A DNA stretch of 64,000 bases from Leptobrachium leishanense (GCA_009667805.1 CM019063.1:86207877-86271876); one strand, 5' to 3'. Positions 1 through 11,485 are shown, counted from the first letter of the stretch. The notes: a model not told the origin generated them from the sequence alone. Program-made: numbers and translations.

Positions 1-1165
1 GGAGGGCGTAAAAAAAGGAAAAAATGGGGCACCTCACCTCAAGTCGGGGCACGTCCAGAGCGACTGCGCACATTGCCACCAACGGTTCTCCATTCTCTGG
101 AGAAATGTTGCAGGGATATAGGATGTTGGTTCGGGAGTTCGAAGTCGTCCGGGGGGGTGATACCAAGAGCTTTGAAGAATCTGCTCGGATCCATCCGGGG
201 TTGTAGAACGTGGGTGCGGCCGTCCAGGAAGGCCAGGATCTTCAAGGGGTGTCCCCAGGCGAATTGGATCTTGTGGTTTCTGAGTAGGTCTGCGACGGGT
301 TTCCATTCCCTCCGACGCTGTAGCGTTATTGGGGTCAGATCCTGGAAGAGCAAAATGGGGGTACCCTCGTAAGAAATGGAGGCTCCCCGATTGTTGCGTA
401 GAATAAGTTCCTTGGTGGAGTAATGTAAGAAGCGAACAATCACGTCCCTCGGGCGCTCATCCTCTGCCCTCCGAGCGCGCAGAGCTCGGTGTGCCCGGTC
501 TAGAATCCACGCTTGGTCTGGTAAGTCTGGGGCCAGGGGACGTAGAAGGTCCCGCACCAAATCAGCCAGGGAGCCCTCGCCCGCTCCCTCTGGGAGGCCT
601 CTTATACGAAGGTTGTTTCTGCGCGTTCGGTTTGATAAATCTTCCAACTGTATCTCAATGTCCTCCACTCTGCGTAGTAACATATTCGTGCCGTCCACCA
701 CCACATTATGTGCGTCAGCCATGTCATCGACCCTGGTTTCGAGCGCCGCCGTTCTCGTACCTAGCGCCATGAGGTCTGCCTGCATGATCTTCGTGCTCCT
801 ATCGATCTCCCCAGCCAGATATGTGCGCATTTCCCGCATATGGGTGAGTATGGATGTTGTATCGGCTTCTGCCGGGTTCCCGTCCGACATTTCGTCCTCC
901 GAGACCGGCGTTTTGTGGCGGGAAGAGGAGCGGCCGCCATCTTGCGAGGCCGCCGGCCTCTTCGCGGAAAACAGCGCGGCCACTGAACCATCCCGCTGCT
1001 TACCGCGTTTCGGCGATTTATGAGTAGCCGGCATCGTGGGGGTCCTCCAGGTGTCTCTGGGGAGCTCAGGGTCTGCGGATGTAAGCGGATTACAATGTCT
1101 CGTGGCGGAGCTAACAGCTCAGGCGGCCATCACCATCGGCAGCCAAGCCACGCCCCCGATGCGCA
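1..1165 (-). mobile_element. L1 retrotransposon, 5' part (5' UTR and ORF1), cut by window edge
   Basis: The minus strand reads a 5' leader (about 1165 to 1035), then ORF1 (1034-39), then an A/T-poor spacer running off the window, where ORF2 should begin. The outer limit near 1165 is where sequence similarity to the PIF/Harbinger-like repeat at 38.6 kb starts, so the L1 5' end appears to sit against, or inside, that repeat. The leader is GC-richer than its surroundings, as expected of an L1 promoter region. An intact ORF1 suggests a fairly young copy. ORF2 and any target-site duplication lie outside the window, so full length cannot be judged. Confidence 0.75.
39..1034 (-). CDS. L1 ORF1p-like RNA-binding protein (Transposase_22 family), intact
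   Basis: This 331-residue open frame runs from ATG (1034) to TGA (39) without interruption. L1 ORF1p forms coiled-coil trimers that bind the L1 RNA and act as a nucleic-acid chaperone in the retrotransposition particle. Visible layout: a basic, Ser/Pro/Lys-rich N-terminus (residues 1-55), a heptad-rich coiled coil (about 62-134), the family signature NRTRRNNLRIRGLPEG (135-150) that opens the RRM domain, a conserved R-D-V-I-V-R-F segment near 195, and a C-terminal domain ending after the F-F-K-A-L-G-I stretch. Length and order match vertebrate L1 ORF1p. The ATG chosen is followed by a lysine/arginine-rich start typical of the family. No host role is implied. Whether the element is active depends on ORF2, which is off the window. 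Confidence 0.85.
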   Translation of the reverse strand: MPATHKSPKRGKQRDGSVAALFSAKRPAASQDGGRSSSRHKTPVSEDEMSDGNPAEADTTSILTHMREMRTYLAGEIDRSTKIMQADLMALGTRTAALETRVDDMADAHNVVVDGTNMLLRRVEDIEIQLEDLSNRTRRNNLRIRGLPEGAGEGSLADLVRDLLRPLAPDLPDQAWILDRAHRALRARRAEDERPRDVIVRFLHYSTKELILRNNRGASISYEGTPILLFQDLTPITLQRRREWKPVADLLRNHKIQFAWGHPLKILAFLDGRTHVLQPRMDPSRFFKALGITPPDDFELPNQHPISLQHFSREWRTVGGNVRSRSGRAPT

Positions 1166-2004
1166 TCTTTTTAAGAACGACGTTTGCGCGCAGAATTTTA
1201 ACGTCTTTTAAAAGCTGGTGGTAACTGCAAATCGGAAAGTTCTAGCCGAAACGAAATACACCAGCACAAAAAAAAAAAAAAATACAGCACAGTATAGTTA
1301 CACATTCTACACATACCCAAACAATAAAATTGTGAATTCGTGCGTGTTTTTCTATTGCTGCAGCATATATACTCAGATTTACTTTGACAAAAACTTAAGT
1401 GAGTCAATTAAGGTAAATTGATGTCAATTAAGGTTCTTAATTCTGATTGTTATTATTATTTATTTATAAAGCGCCAGCATATTCCGCAGCGCTGTACAAT
1501 AAATACAGTATAGACAGGGTTACAATACATTGAACAACATTTGACAAACAGTACAGGAGGAGATGAGGCCCTATTCCCGTAGGAACTCACAATCTGGGAG
1601 GGTTGGGGTTGGAAACAGGAGGAGAGGACTGTAAGGTGAGAGTGATTGATGGTTGCGTCAGTGAGTTGGGTGGTAGGCTTCCCTAAATGGTAACGTTTTA
1701 AGGGAGCGTTTGAAGGAAGAGAAGTTAGGGGAAAGTCTGACAGTACGAGGGAGAGCGTTCCAGAGAGTGGGGGCTGAATCCCGCGAAAAAAACAGTCCAC
1801 ACACTGATTTGCGTGCGCTACGTTACTGCGCGCGTATTACTCTTCGTTTTGCGCGTCATTTTTACGAACGTTATTTTTGGACGGATGAGAAAATGCGTTC
1901 GGATCGTAATACTACCGTTAATTTTCACGCGATAACGCTTAACGCTGCGCGCAAAAAAATTTGCGCTGCGCGGACGAATTTGCACAAAGAATGTAATAGG
2001 GGCC
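1166..2004. mobile_element. PIF/Harbinger-like non-autonomous element, left end missing
   Basis: The interior matches the 38.6-39.2 kb element nearly word for word: the 'GACGTTTGCGC' start, a stretch with GCCGAAACGAAATA, an A-rich run, then 'CAGCACAGTA' and 'GCTGCAGCATATATAC'. The right end is AATAGGGGCC, followed by TTT. Sister copies have 3-bp target-site duplications, so TTT may be this copy's. The left end is replaced by the L1. An L2 3' fragment splits it at about 1448-1800. The family carries no protein and is very rich in CpG-containing 'GCGCAAA' words. Confidence 0.6.
1448..1800 (-). mobile_element. L2-like LINE 3' end (5'-truncated)
   Basis: On the minus strand the last codons of a reverse-transcriptase ORF run into a 3' end of the form 'CAGCGCTGCGGAATATGCTGG...GCGCTTTATAAATAAAT', finished by an (AAT)n tail seen on the plus strand as TTATTATTATT at 1448-1460. 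This tail is typical of L2-type LINEs in fish and amphibians. The same 3' end appears at 17.15 kb. Severe 5' truncation is normal for LINE insertion. It lies inside the PIF-like repeat, so it inserted later than that repeat. Confidence 0.65.
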
Positions 2005-2073
2005 TTTGTGTATTACGTCTTGTGGTATATATGGGTCACAGCTTCTAGATTCTGTACATGTCTATTATTCATT

Positions 2074-2147
2074 CATTTATTTAAAAAGTATTTTACCAGG
2101 AAGGATACATTGAGATTTCTCTCACTTTCAAGTTATGTCCTGGGTCT
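2074..2147 (-). mobile_element. LINE/SINE 3' tail fragment ('CCAGGAAGGATACATTGAG' type)
   Basis: The minus-strand match is to the 3' tail shared by the LINE ending at 34.86 kb and the tRNA-headed SINE at 45.7 kb: CCAGGACATA, GAGAGAAATCTCAATGTATCC, then a TTTAAATAAATA end. Only about 75 bp are present, a heavily 5'-truncated copy. Further minus-strand scraps of the same tail lie at 4346-4384 and 16,493-16,572. Confidence 0.6.
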
Positions 2148-2773
2148 ATGATGCGTTTCATTCAGGAAGAACATTAACAAATCTTTTGCACTCTCACGTG
2201 TTTATTTCATCTTATTCACCATATAGAGTGATTTCAGGATCAAATAAATATAAAAGAGAACCGCAGCAGGAGTTGGAACATTGAAAGGAATAGTGAACAC
2301 CACAGTAGTGTAAAACTGTGCCTAAAACAAAGCCACAAAAAAGAAAAGACACAACTGAAAATACATTATACATACATATATATATATCCTCCTCCAGGTT
2401 CTATTTAACCTTGATCTGCGGGAGCTCCAGAAAGGACCTGTTCCTCCGTGAGTTTATCCCATGATGGGCAGTCATTAGGTTTGCAGAGTAGGACCTGCCA
2501 GAGGGTGGATTACATTGACGTTGTTGACAGGCTTAAAGCAATTCACGGCCGATCATTGCAAACTAAAATTCCACCATTTTATTCAACAAAGCTTAGATCT
2601 AAGAATTTTTCAACATGTGGTAAAAGCTGGTATAATGTTCCCATGCATGAAGCTGTTGTTGCAGGTTTTTTGAATGTGTTGACTGGAGTGCTCTCTCCCT
2701 GGTTTTGTTTGTATTTTATTTTTGTGATGCACCCGCACTGAAAGCTTAGTTTAGGTTGAGTGCTACCCCCCAT

Positions 2774-2778
<5 letters not shown>
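2148..2778. other. Intergenic stretch, nothing recognised
   Basis: AT-rich DNA with short TA microsatellite runs near 2375 and no coding signal, terminal repeat or family resemblance that I can support. Confidence 0.5.

Positions 2779-2812
<34 letters not shown>
2779..2812. repeat. (AT)n microsatellite
   Basis: Alternating TA over about 30 bp directly abuts the TA target of the Tc1-like fragment that follows. Confidence 0.9.
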
Positions 2813-2814
2813 TA

Positions 2815-3468
2815 CACTGCCTGGCCAAAAATGTCACATACTCTAACATTTCAGTGGACTGTCTTCTGCTTTGATTATGGGACACATTAACCGTGGTATT
2901 GTTTCAGTACGCTCATGCAATGTCACAACATTTATTTCTGTCCAAAGTTGCATTCATTTGTTGCATTTGTTCATCTTGTATTGATGATGGGAAAGTCGGA
3001 GCCCTACGTAAAGTCTTCTCCACGCTCCAGCACAGCCCAATGATTCTCAATAGGGTTAAAGTCTGGACTCTGTGGTGGCCAATCATGTGTGAAAATGATG
3101 CCTCACTCTTCCTGAACCACTCTTGCTCCCTGAACAACTCTTGCATAGTTTGTGGCCGATGAATCCTAGCAATGTCGGCTTGGAATATGCCCGTGCCATC
3201 AGAGAAGAAAAAAATCCATTGATAGGAAACCTGCTAATTGAGTATTTTCAGGGAGTCAACTGACCTCATTTTTTGGGTACATAACATTGCTGAACCTAGA
3301 CCTGACCAACTGAAGCAACCCCAGATCATAACTACTACCCCAACTTTGACTTTCTTTAGTACATTGGGGAAGAGTGCTAAATGAGGTCATGGATGCAGTA
3401 ACTCCTACTGATGTGCTGTTAACGTTTTTCATTTCTGCGAGTGTCTACATAGAGCCTACTCACCTTGG
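2815..3468 (-). pseudogene. Tc1-like transposon fragment with decayed transposase C-terminus
   Basis: The left end CACTGCCTGGCCAAAAATG follows a TA (2813-2814), a Tc1-type terminus. On the minus strand around 3041-3080 the frame reads SPDFNPIENHWAVLE, the conserved block around the catalytic glutamate of Tc1/mariner DDE transposases. Stops and frameshifts surround it. No matching right terminus was found, so the right boundary near 3468 is approximate. This is an old, dead copy from a different subfamily than the Tc1 at 46.9 kb, whose termini differ. Confidence 0.65.
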
Positions 3469-5578
3469 TGTGTTATTATTATTGTTTTTCTCTTTTTAAT
3501 ATGCCAGACCATTTTTATTTCCATTCATACTTTGTTCTCACGAATATTACAATGGTAACATCCAGATTAGGAGCTCAGCCTTCATTTGTTCTATATGTTC
3601 TGTAGGTCTCAGCACTATATTAACGACCACTTAAATATAATCCAAACTCCACTCTCTGTAAGCGAACCTTGAAAACCAGTGATTTGGTAATCCTAAATCC
3701 TGTGTTATGTAACAGTAGCAATGCTAGAATGTGAAGGACTTATAATGAAACCGTTTAAGTACATTTAGAATGTATGCATTGTGTGGACATTACATCTCTC
3801 GGCATTAAAGAATGTCTAATAAAGACTTTATCTACATTAACTTTTATCAAATTCTCTCTGGGTCTGAAACTTGACCATGGTTAATATCAACATTATGTTT
3901 AGTATTTATGAGATTGTGCTAATCAAAAAATGTAATCTTGGAGCGTACATCATGTACACAGAGTACATTAAATGTGGACCAGCTTTCACTGGTTTTAATA
4001 AATCATGCATATAAATATGTGCTCATGTTGCTTCTATATTTTGTGCATCAAGCTGAAGAGTCTGTGCCAAACTGAAACAATTATAGATGAATCTAAACCA
4101 CCAAAGGAAATTAGAAGCTTGGCCACATGCCATTTCTTCCTTTCACTTTAAAAAAAAAAAAAGAAGCCTAAACATATAAATCTTTCCACATGATATGTAC
4201 TTCAATGGAAAGAGGCACAATAAATGACATAAATGCATCTGACAACTTGTAATTCTATGCAAATGTTTGTTTTATTTAATACTCTATACTTTATCATGAT
4301 CTGTGATTTTCCTACAAGTTTTCCTCACTGTTTTGCCATGATGTATATATTTATTTATAAAGTATTTTACCAGGAAGGATACAAGATATAAGAAAAAGTG
4401 ATCCCATTTGGTCTTTAGATGTTTTGCTTCAATGAGACCGAATGAAGTCAAGTCAGTATTTTGGTGAGCTTGTCATGGTTCACACAACATTGTATCACTT
4501 GATAGTGAAATAAAGGGATACTCTAGGGTTGAAATGGGATGCGGAAACAGAGAGGTTAAACATTTACTCCTCCCGATCTCTTCCAGTTGTGTTAGCCCTT
4601 TAGTTTGGTATACAACTTACCTTGAATCCAGTGCTGGGCTCCCTCTGCACTCCTCCAGACATGAGGCTGATGCTGCCTGTGAATGGTCAGTTGACCACTA
4701 GGAGACTGGTCGAACAAGTGAGTGTCCAGCCAATCCATTGGCTTTCAAGCACACTGAAAGAACCTGCTGATCTCAGGTCCGGAGTGGGACTAAAACACCC
4801 ACTTGGAAGGCTGAATCAGCTCTCTGAGGGGGAGAGGGGTGTGGGTACTCAGGTCACTGTGATCACAAATTAGATTGAGTGGTCATAGTGCCTAAACTGT
4901 CCCTTTAAATTCTGTCTAGTTAAATGGCCAACAAAAGGATAGGTTTCTTTAATAATGCCGTATTAAAGGATGTTCCCCAACTAGAAATGGAACAAGGTAA
5001 ATCAGGGTCTCCTATAGCTTGTCATATAATATATTACCTCAATCATTTTGAGCAATTAGATATTCACCATACAATAGGATATCCTACATAAATTTAACCT
5101 ACCATTGACAGATTCAGTTTAAATCATGTTTTGTCTCAGCTTTACTCCTTTCGGCGAGCACATGGCAAAATCTGCCTGCCTAATATAGGTTATTACTGTG
5201 AGACGTACATTGAAAAGATTTCAAAATATTTCTTAATGTACGTATAATTATTTAAAAATAATTTTCCCCCAAAAATATGGTTTCGGACAGTTATTTTTTA
5301 ATCCCTTGGTATTGAAGGAGTTAAAACATATTTCTAATTGACCTCTGCTCTACTCACATTTTACCTTTATCTTTGTCTAAAAAAGTGTTTAACTATGGTT
5401 GAAGTCCAACTTTTATATCGAGGCATAAAATGAGCACACAGATCCGATAATGTCAGCATAATGATACAATACAATATGATATATCCAATACAATCAAAGT
5501 GTCAAGGTGCCATATTCTTTTTACATTCTCTATAAATGGGACAAGAACTAAGTGATGAGAAGGATTGAGAAAATAAAG
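3469..5578. other. Intergenic stretch with one short LINE-tail scrap
   Basis: About 2.1 kb of AT-rich sequence without a supported gene. The only recognisable piece is a 39-bp minus-strand scrap of the 'CCAGGAAGGATACA' LINE/SINE tail at 4346-4384. The open frame at 4622-4873 has no family features and is not called. Confidence 0.5.
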
Positions 5579-6500
5579 CATAGAAACATAGAAACATAGA
5601 AAAATGTCAGCAGATAAGAACCTTTCGGCCCATCTAGTCTGCCCAATTACATGGATACTTAACCTGGATTTATCTTTTGTTTAGGATAACCTTATGCCTA
5701 TCCCATGCCTGTTTAAATTCAATTACTGTTTTGGCCTCTACCACTTCAACTGGAAGACTGTTCCATGTATCCACCACCCGCTCAGTAAAATAATGCTTCC
5801 TGATGTTACTTTTAAACCTTTGCCCCTCTAATCTAAGACTATGTCCTCTTGTTTTGCTATTTTGTTTCCTTTTAAATATACTCCCTTCCTCTACCTTGTG
5901 GATTCCCTTTACGTATTTAAATGTTTCTATCATATCTCCTCTGTCTCGTCTTTTTTCCAAGCTATACATGTTAAGATCATTAAGCCTTTCTTGGTAACTT
6001 TTCTCCTTCAAGCCGTGTACCATTTTAGTAGCCCTTCTCTGAACTCTCTCTAAGATGTCTATATCCTTCTGGAGATACGGTCTCCAGTACTGCACACAGT
6101 ACTCCAAGTGAGGTCTCACCAGTGCTCTGTACAGTGGCATGAGCACTTCCCTTTTCCTACTGCTAATACCTCTCCCTACACAACCAAGCATTCTGCTAGC
6201 ATTTCCTGCTGCTCTATTACATTGACTACTTATCCTTAGATCCTCTGAAATAATAACCCCTAAATCCCTTTCCTCAGATGTTGAGGTTAGGACTGTATCA
6301 AATATTCTATATTCAGCCCTTGGGTTTTTACGTCCCAGGTGCATTATCTTGCACTTATCCACATTAAAACTCAATTGCCACAGCTCCGACCATTTTTTTA
6401 GTTTACCTAAATCATTTGTCATTTGGCTGATCCCTCCAGGAACGTCAACCCTGTTGCAAATCTTTGTGTCATCAGCAAAAAGACATACTTTTCCAATGGA
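5579..6500 (-). pseudogene. CR1-type LINE 3' end with reverse-transcriptase C-terminus
   Basis: Minus strand. Upstream of the first ATG of the open frame (6422-5670, 250 aa), the same frame already contains the RT catalytic motif as FADDTK (near 6475), so the ATG is internal and the element is 5'-truncated at about 6500. The rest is the RT thumb and C-terminal region: a KCKIMHLG motif, then LYRALVRPHLEYC, and a closing WNSLP...F...W block typical of CR1/Jockey-group elements. The 3' end has an octamer-like TTTCTATG repeat tail (5579-5605, read on the minus strand); birds and reptiles show (ATTCTATG)n on CR1. The surviving ORF is open over 250 codons, so the copy is not very old. It is part of a dead retroelement, not a host gene. 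Confidence 0.8.
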
Positions 6501-6575
6501 TGCAATGGATTCCTCCTTCTGCTAGCAGGTCAAGGGCAGGCATTTTTTGCATTGTATCAAAGTTTGCAACCATAT

Positions 6576-7469
6576 TGACACGGCCCTTTCCGCCAGCGGC
6601 CTAAGAAATACAAATCCGGTGCTGCACCGCCTTGATCTCCCTAGGCAGCACCCTTTATGTCCTGTCCTGCTGCACTTTACCTGGAAGCATTCTCTGGCAG
6701 CATCAACAAGTGCAACCAATTAGGCCCTGCATCTACTATTTAGCAGAGACACGCCTGTCCCAGGATGCTTCGGCATTTTGCTCAGTTGCCTCATTCAGTG
6801 TCAGACTTCCAGCCTGTCAAGAAACCTTGCTGCTCAGCCTAATTATTGTGTACCGGACCCCTGGCTATTCTCCTGGACTGTATTTTGGATTCTCCCTTCT
6901 GGTACCATGCCTCAAGACCCTTATCTTGCCTTCTACTGAAGGCCCCCCCTGCTGTTGGTCCTGCCCTCAAGATCCTGCCCAAGACCCCATGTTGTCATTA
7001 CTGCTGAAGATCCCCTCTTGCCGTACCTGGCCTCAAAACCAACCTGTTGCCATTCCTGTTTGCAAGACCCACCTTCTGCAGTGTCCCAGCTTCAAGATCC
7101 AATCTGTTTCAGACTATCGCGTCACCAAGGCCTTGCCTAAAAAGAGACTTTTCATCAGTATTCCTAACTCAGCCCTATTCTTGTCCTGTCCTCCTGTACA
7201 TTATCCACCCCTTTCCCCTATTGTCTGTCTGATATCTGTGAGTCCTCTTCTGTCCTGTTTGTCTCGATTGTATTCTATGAATTCGAACCCTGGTCCTCTA
7301 TGTCTCTCTTCTGTCTCTTTATTCATCCCCTTTCCTGCCTCACCCCTCTCCAGTGTTAAACCATATATTTATCTGAATAAACCCTATCTGGTTTTGCCGT
7401 AGCCAAGTTCTCCAGTGTAACACTGCATCCTGGGCTCGCAACCTCGCCTCTGTGTCAGCGCATGTGACA
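6576..7469 (+). mobile_element. Solo LTR-type element, TSD CATAT
   Basis: The element begins TGACACGG and ends CATGTGACA, and is bracketed by a perfect 5-bp repeat CATAT at 6571-6575 and 7470-7474. TG...CA ends with 5-bp TSDs are the hallmark of LTR retrotransposons. An AATAAA at about 7375 followed by roughly 90 bp to the 3' end fits an LTR R-U5. No gag/pol or second LTR is present, so this is a solo LTR of 894 bp. The 256-aa open frame inside (6632-7402) is low-complexity Pro/Ser/Cys-rich and is not thought to be a gene. Confidence 0.7.
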
Positions 7470-7474
7470 CATAT

Positions 7475-8813
7475 AGATCCCAACGTAGGGAGAGTGTCTT
7501 GATGTTGGGTTCATAGCTCAAAGAAAAGATGACTTCTGTGCAAAGATCCAGAGTCTCATATGTAGTTTTTTTTATAAGGATCATAAACAAGAGCTAAAGG
7601 TAGAATAATATACAAGGTGCTTCAGCCCGCCATGGTGATTTTTTGAATCCACCAGATTGCATGTAATCCAATACTTTATTTTAACAGCATTACCAGATGA
7701 AGTAACTAATAAGAGTTTTATCAGCTCCTGAACTTTTATGTCCATCTCATTTACCTTTTATGTCATACAGTTTTTATTGTATTTTGTACATTGCAATCAT
7801 AGGTGTGCGCAAGAGGTGTGCACGGCGTCCACACCCTAATGTCCCTTATCTGGTTCATGAGGAATTACATAAAAACTGACTGTATCTCTGATTACAGGCT
7901 GGTTATTGTTAATGAAAAGTTTGTGCAAACTCTTCTAAGCATAAATGCAGAAGAAACGGTTTCACGCCTATTCCCTACCCGGGCGGCTACGTGAACCAGA
8001 AGTATCCAGCCTGCTTCAAGTATAAAACATAGCAAGAAAAAAAGTTGTCATTTGCTCTCACCACTGCAGCTCCACACGAAACAAAACACAATCAGAGGAT
8101 ACGCTTGCTTGAATGGCCATTGAAGTGAAAGCCGCACCCAACACATCACGGCACCTCTGGGTCAGGTGGGTCCTACCTAATGAAACCAAGAGCTGCTTAA
8201 CCACATATCCCCATGCTGCTTATCAGCATGTTCCATGGCTGAAAACCATAATGTTACAGGCTGTGCACACCAGTGTTTGCAATGTCTAGCTCTGATAAAT
8301 ATGCTGATGTTGCCTTTTAGAAATGTAGCTGTATATGTGGCTAACACATGATTTTACTTAACTTAAAATATGACCATATTTATTTACCTATTGACTACAT
8401 CTTTCTACAGATCGTCCGTTTACTGCAGTTGATTTTATTAGAAACAGTATCTGTCTCGTGACACAGCAGGCAGATAAACAAATATTTGGTTGACCTCTAA
8501 AGCATGACATACATTGTGTAGTTCTCCATATAACCTTCCATCTGTTCAGCAGAAGTACAAGTACACTGATAAAACTGCAGGCGCAGTCACAGTGGTTCAC
8601 AAACAACCGCGACATCAGCATAAAAGTTACACATGCTTCTGAAGGCAGGCGGGGAAGAAATTGTTCTTTTACAGATGTGTCAGATGACGATAACATGTAT
8701 AACAGCAGTAGATAAATTTTTCTTTCAATATTTTAATAATATTGTAAATTTATTACATTGTTAGAAAGTAACATTTCCAATAAAAGAATCAGGCAATAGA
8801 GAAGAAAATATCA
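7475..8813. other. Intergenic stretch, nothing recognised except one hAT end
   Basis: No supported gene. A 45-bp hAT terminal fragment lies at 7798-7842 and is listed separately. The minus-strand frame 8388-8696 has no recognisable domains. Confidence 0.45.
7798..7842. mobile_element. hAT terminal fragment
   Basis: CATAGGTGTGCGCAAG followed by GGTGTGC and CACACCCTAATG matches the terminus of the hAT element at 10,167-11,979 (its right end read in reverse). No partner end was found nearby, so this is a fragment. Confidence 0.6.
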
Positions 8814-9404
8814 CAGGTTGAGCGCCCCTTATCTAAAATGCACCTCGATTATTCCAGATTTCTGATTCTTCTGGAGAATCTGATGTCAGAGGGGAAGGCG
8901 AACGTGTCAGGAGAGCCACCATCCACTTTCTGCAGCAGCACCCACATGTATATATGCAAGGGAGACACTGAGCATCTCTTTTCAAGGGACATGCTGCACA
9001 GACACAGCATGGTTTTGGGCAGCATCACACACTGGGGTTGCACAGTGTCTCCCCGCATGTTCCTCGCAGTTCTGCAGCCATTGGAGGAGTGCTGGACTGC
9101 AGGAGGATCTGTCTGGAGTGTCAGGGAGGTAAATAAGTCTGAAATCAGGAATACTCTCAGGGTTATTCAGAGAGAGGTGAAAACCAGGAGAATGATTGGT
9201 GAAGTGAAAATTTTAGGTAAAAATAGCTGATCTGGAAAGTGAGATAAATGGGAAAAAATTTCTGGTTTGACTATTTTGACCTAGTATTTTCACTTCTCCA
9301 GTCATTCTCCTGGTTTTCACCTCTCTCTGAATAACCCTGTTTGAAAATTCAGGATTTTGGAGTCTTCCCGACTTCAGATTTCCAGATACAGGATGATCAA
9401 TCTG
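8814..9404. mobile_element. pogo/Tigger-like MITE, interrupted
   Basis: The left end CAGGTTGAGCGCCCCTTATC and the right end (reverse complement CAGATTGATCATCCTGTATC) form an imperfect terminal inverted repeat. TA follows the right end, while CA precedes the left, probably a decayed TA. The same family, better kept, is at 35,037-35,570. Mammalian pogo/Tigger elements have a very similar 'CAGGTTGAGTATCCCTTATC' terminus (from memory of the family). A 182-bp palindromic MITE sits inside at 9158-9339. Confidence 0.6.
9158..9339. mobile_element. Short palindromic MITE of the CAGGGTTATTC ('family X') group
   Basis: 182 bp made almost wholly of two inverted arms of about 68 bp, starting CAGGGTTATTCAGAGAGAGG and ending with its complement CCTCTCTCTGAATAACCCTG. 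A few mismatches and a central 45-bp spacer are seen. It is nested in the Tigger-like MITE. Confidence 0.8.
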
Positions 9405-9840
9405 TACAGACTCATTAACTGCAAATATTAAAATATACATAAGGAAACAAACCACGTGTAGTATATTTTATAATTAATATATCACAGAATACATTTTAAA
9501 TAAAATAATTTGGCATAGCCTACTACACTTCAAATGGTCTTATAATTTTCTTCTGAAATTGTATTTTCATCCTACCGTAGAGTTTAAGTTCATCCATATT
9601 TTATTACTGAATCACATTTTAATAATAAATGTGCAGTGAAATAAATTAGTTTAATAATTAAATTCAATTGAGATTAAGCTGAAAAAGATACAATGAAGGA
9701 CTTTGTGAAACTATCATTTCGAAGTGTAATCTCCTAGTTTTATTCTTTAGTTCTTAAATAACCTCATACTTTATCTCCATGACAATTACTTCATCAGTTC
9801 CTCATCTTCTTAAATACAGAGTTTGTAATCTCCGTCCCAT
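9405..9840. other. Intergenic AT-rich stretch
   Basis: Nothing recognised. Runs of A/T with no open frame of note. Confidence 0.5.
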
Positions 9841-10262
9841 TGCCAGGTTTCTACTGGTTCCAGCCATCCCCCCTGGTGGTGTGAGTGATCCAGGCTAGCT
9901 CTTCCCCCTCTGGGCTAGCCATTCCGCCCTGTGCCACTCCTGGATTCCCCTGTGGCTGATCTGGCCTGAAGGCACATGGTCAGTCCTGTTTCCCATAAAT
10001 ATTGCTAGCAGTGCAATAGCTCCCTGCTCTTGCATGGGTTCATGATCCTGAGGGTTCCTGAATTTCTGCTTCCTGTATTTGTGTCTTGGATTTCTGTGTA
10101 TGATTCTTGCTCTGGTATTGACTACTCTCTTGTGTTATCCCTGTACTGTGTATTGATATTCTGGTTCATAGGCGTGCGCAGCCTATTGCATTAGGGTGTG
10201 CACCCAAAAGCTCATACATACATACATACATACATACAACGACACACACACACCATTACTAT

Positions 10263-10570
10263 CAGGGTTATTCAAAGAGATTCGAAAAGTCACCGCACGT
10301 TCGGTGACTTTTCGTTCTCTTCAATTCGGTCCTTTTGCCGATCCCATTTCGGTGACCCAGGGAAAAGCTGCCGCAAACCTGACGAAAACTAACCGCAAAA
10401 CCCACCGAATGCACGCCGAAAACCCCCAAAAACATCTGGATTAACCTGCTGAAAACCGGAGCTGAACGCAGCTGAGACCGCAGACGAGGGAGGTGAATAA
10501 ATTAGCAAAACCGTTTGTATGAATCTGTGAAAATGAAACGCTGTTTTTTCCGGTGGAAAAACTCAGCAAT
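10263..10570 (+). mobile_element. Half copy of family X inside the hAT
   Basis: Starts CAGGGTTATTCAAAGAG and follows the left half of the 15,454-16,327 copy, including the subterminal hairpin GAAAAGTCACCG/CGGTGACTTTTC. It breaks off where the tandem array begins, and no right end is present. Confidence 0.7.
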
Positions 10571-11322
10571 GTGCAGTGTGTATGAGCGTATCACAGAATC
10601 CACAGCAATAAAACCAAGCAATGTGCGGTGTGAATGAGCATATCACAGAATTCACAGCAATAAAACCAAGCAATGTGCGGTGTGAATGAGCGTATCAGAG
10701 AATCCACAGCAATAAAACTCAGCAGTATGCAGTGTATGTGTATCACAGAATCCACAGCCATAAAACTCAGCAGTATGCAGTGTATGTGTATCACAGAATC
10801 CACAGCCATAAAACTCAGCAGTATGTGTATCACAGAATCCACAGCCATAAAACTCAGCAGTATGTGTATCACAGAATCCACAGCCATAAAACTCAGCAGT
10901 ATGTGTATCACAGAATCCACAGCCATAAAACTCAGCAGTAAGTGTATCACAGAATCCACAGCCATAAAACTCAGCAGTATGTGTATCACAGAATCCACAG
11001 CCATAAAACACAGCAGTATGTGTATCACAGAATTCACAGCCATAAAACTCAGCAGTATGTGTATCACAGAATCCACAGCCATAAAACACAGCAGTATGTG
11101 TATCACAGAATCCACAGCCATAAAACTCAGCAGTATGTGTATCACAGAATCCACAGCCATAAAACTCAGCAGTAAGTGTATCACAGAATCCACAGCCATA
11201 AAACTCAGCAGTAAGTGTATCACAGAATCCACAGCCATAAAACACAGCAGTATGTGTATCACAGAATCCACAGCCATAAAACTCAGCAGTATGTGTATCA
11301 CAGAATCCACAGCCATAAAACT
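10571..11322. repeat. Minisatellite, ~55-bp then 39-bp units
   Basis: The first three to five units are longer (about 50-55 bp, containing 'GTATGAGCGTATCACAGAATCC'-like words). The array then settles to about 14 copies of a 39-bp unit with core TATCACAGAATCCACAGCC and ATAAAACTCAGCAGTA. Because 39 is a multiple of three, several frames stay open for 200+ codons on both strands. These are not genes. The unit is the reverse complement of the repeat at 39.5-40.4 kb. Confidence 0.93.
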
Positions 11323-11485
11323 CTGTGTTTAAAAATATTTTGAATACACTATTAAAAAATATTTTTGATATATAAAAATTGCCCCCTCTTCTGCTCACCT
11401 TTGTTTTTTCTGCTTGCAGGGAGGGGGTTGAATATGTATCATTGGTGGTCCAGTGGCACAGAGGGGGGGGGTCGAGGAGGGGGAA

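Noticed and set aside
6632..7402. 256-aa open frame
   Set aside because: It lies inside a delimited solo LTR, is low-complexity and has no domain. Solo LTRs carry no gene.
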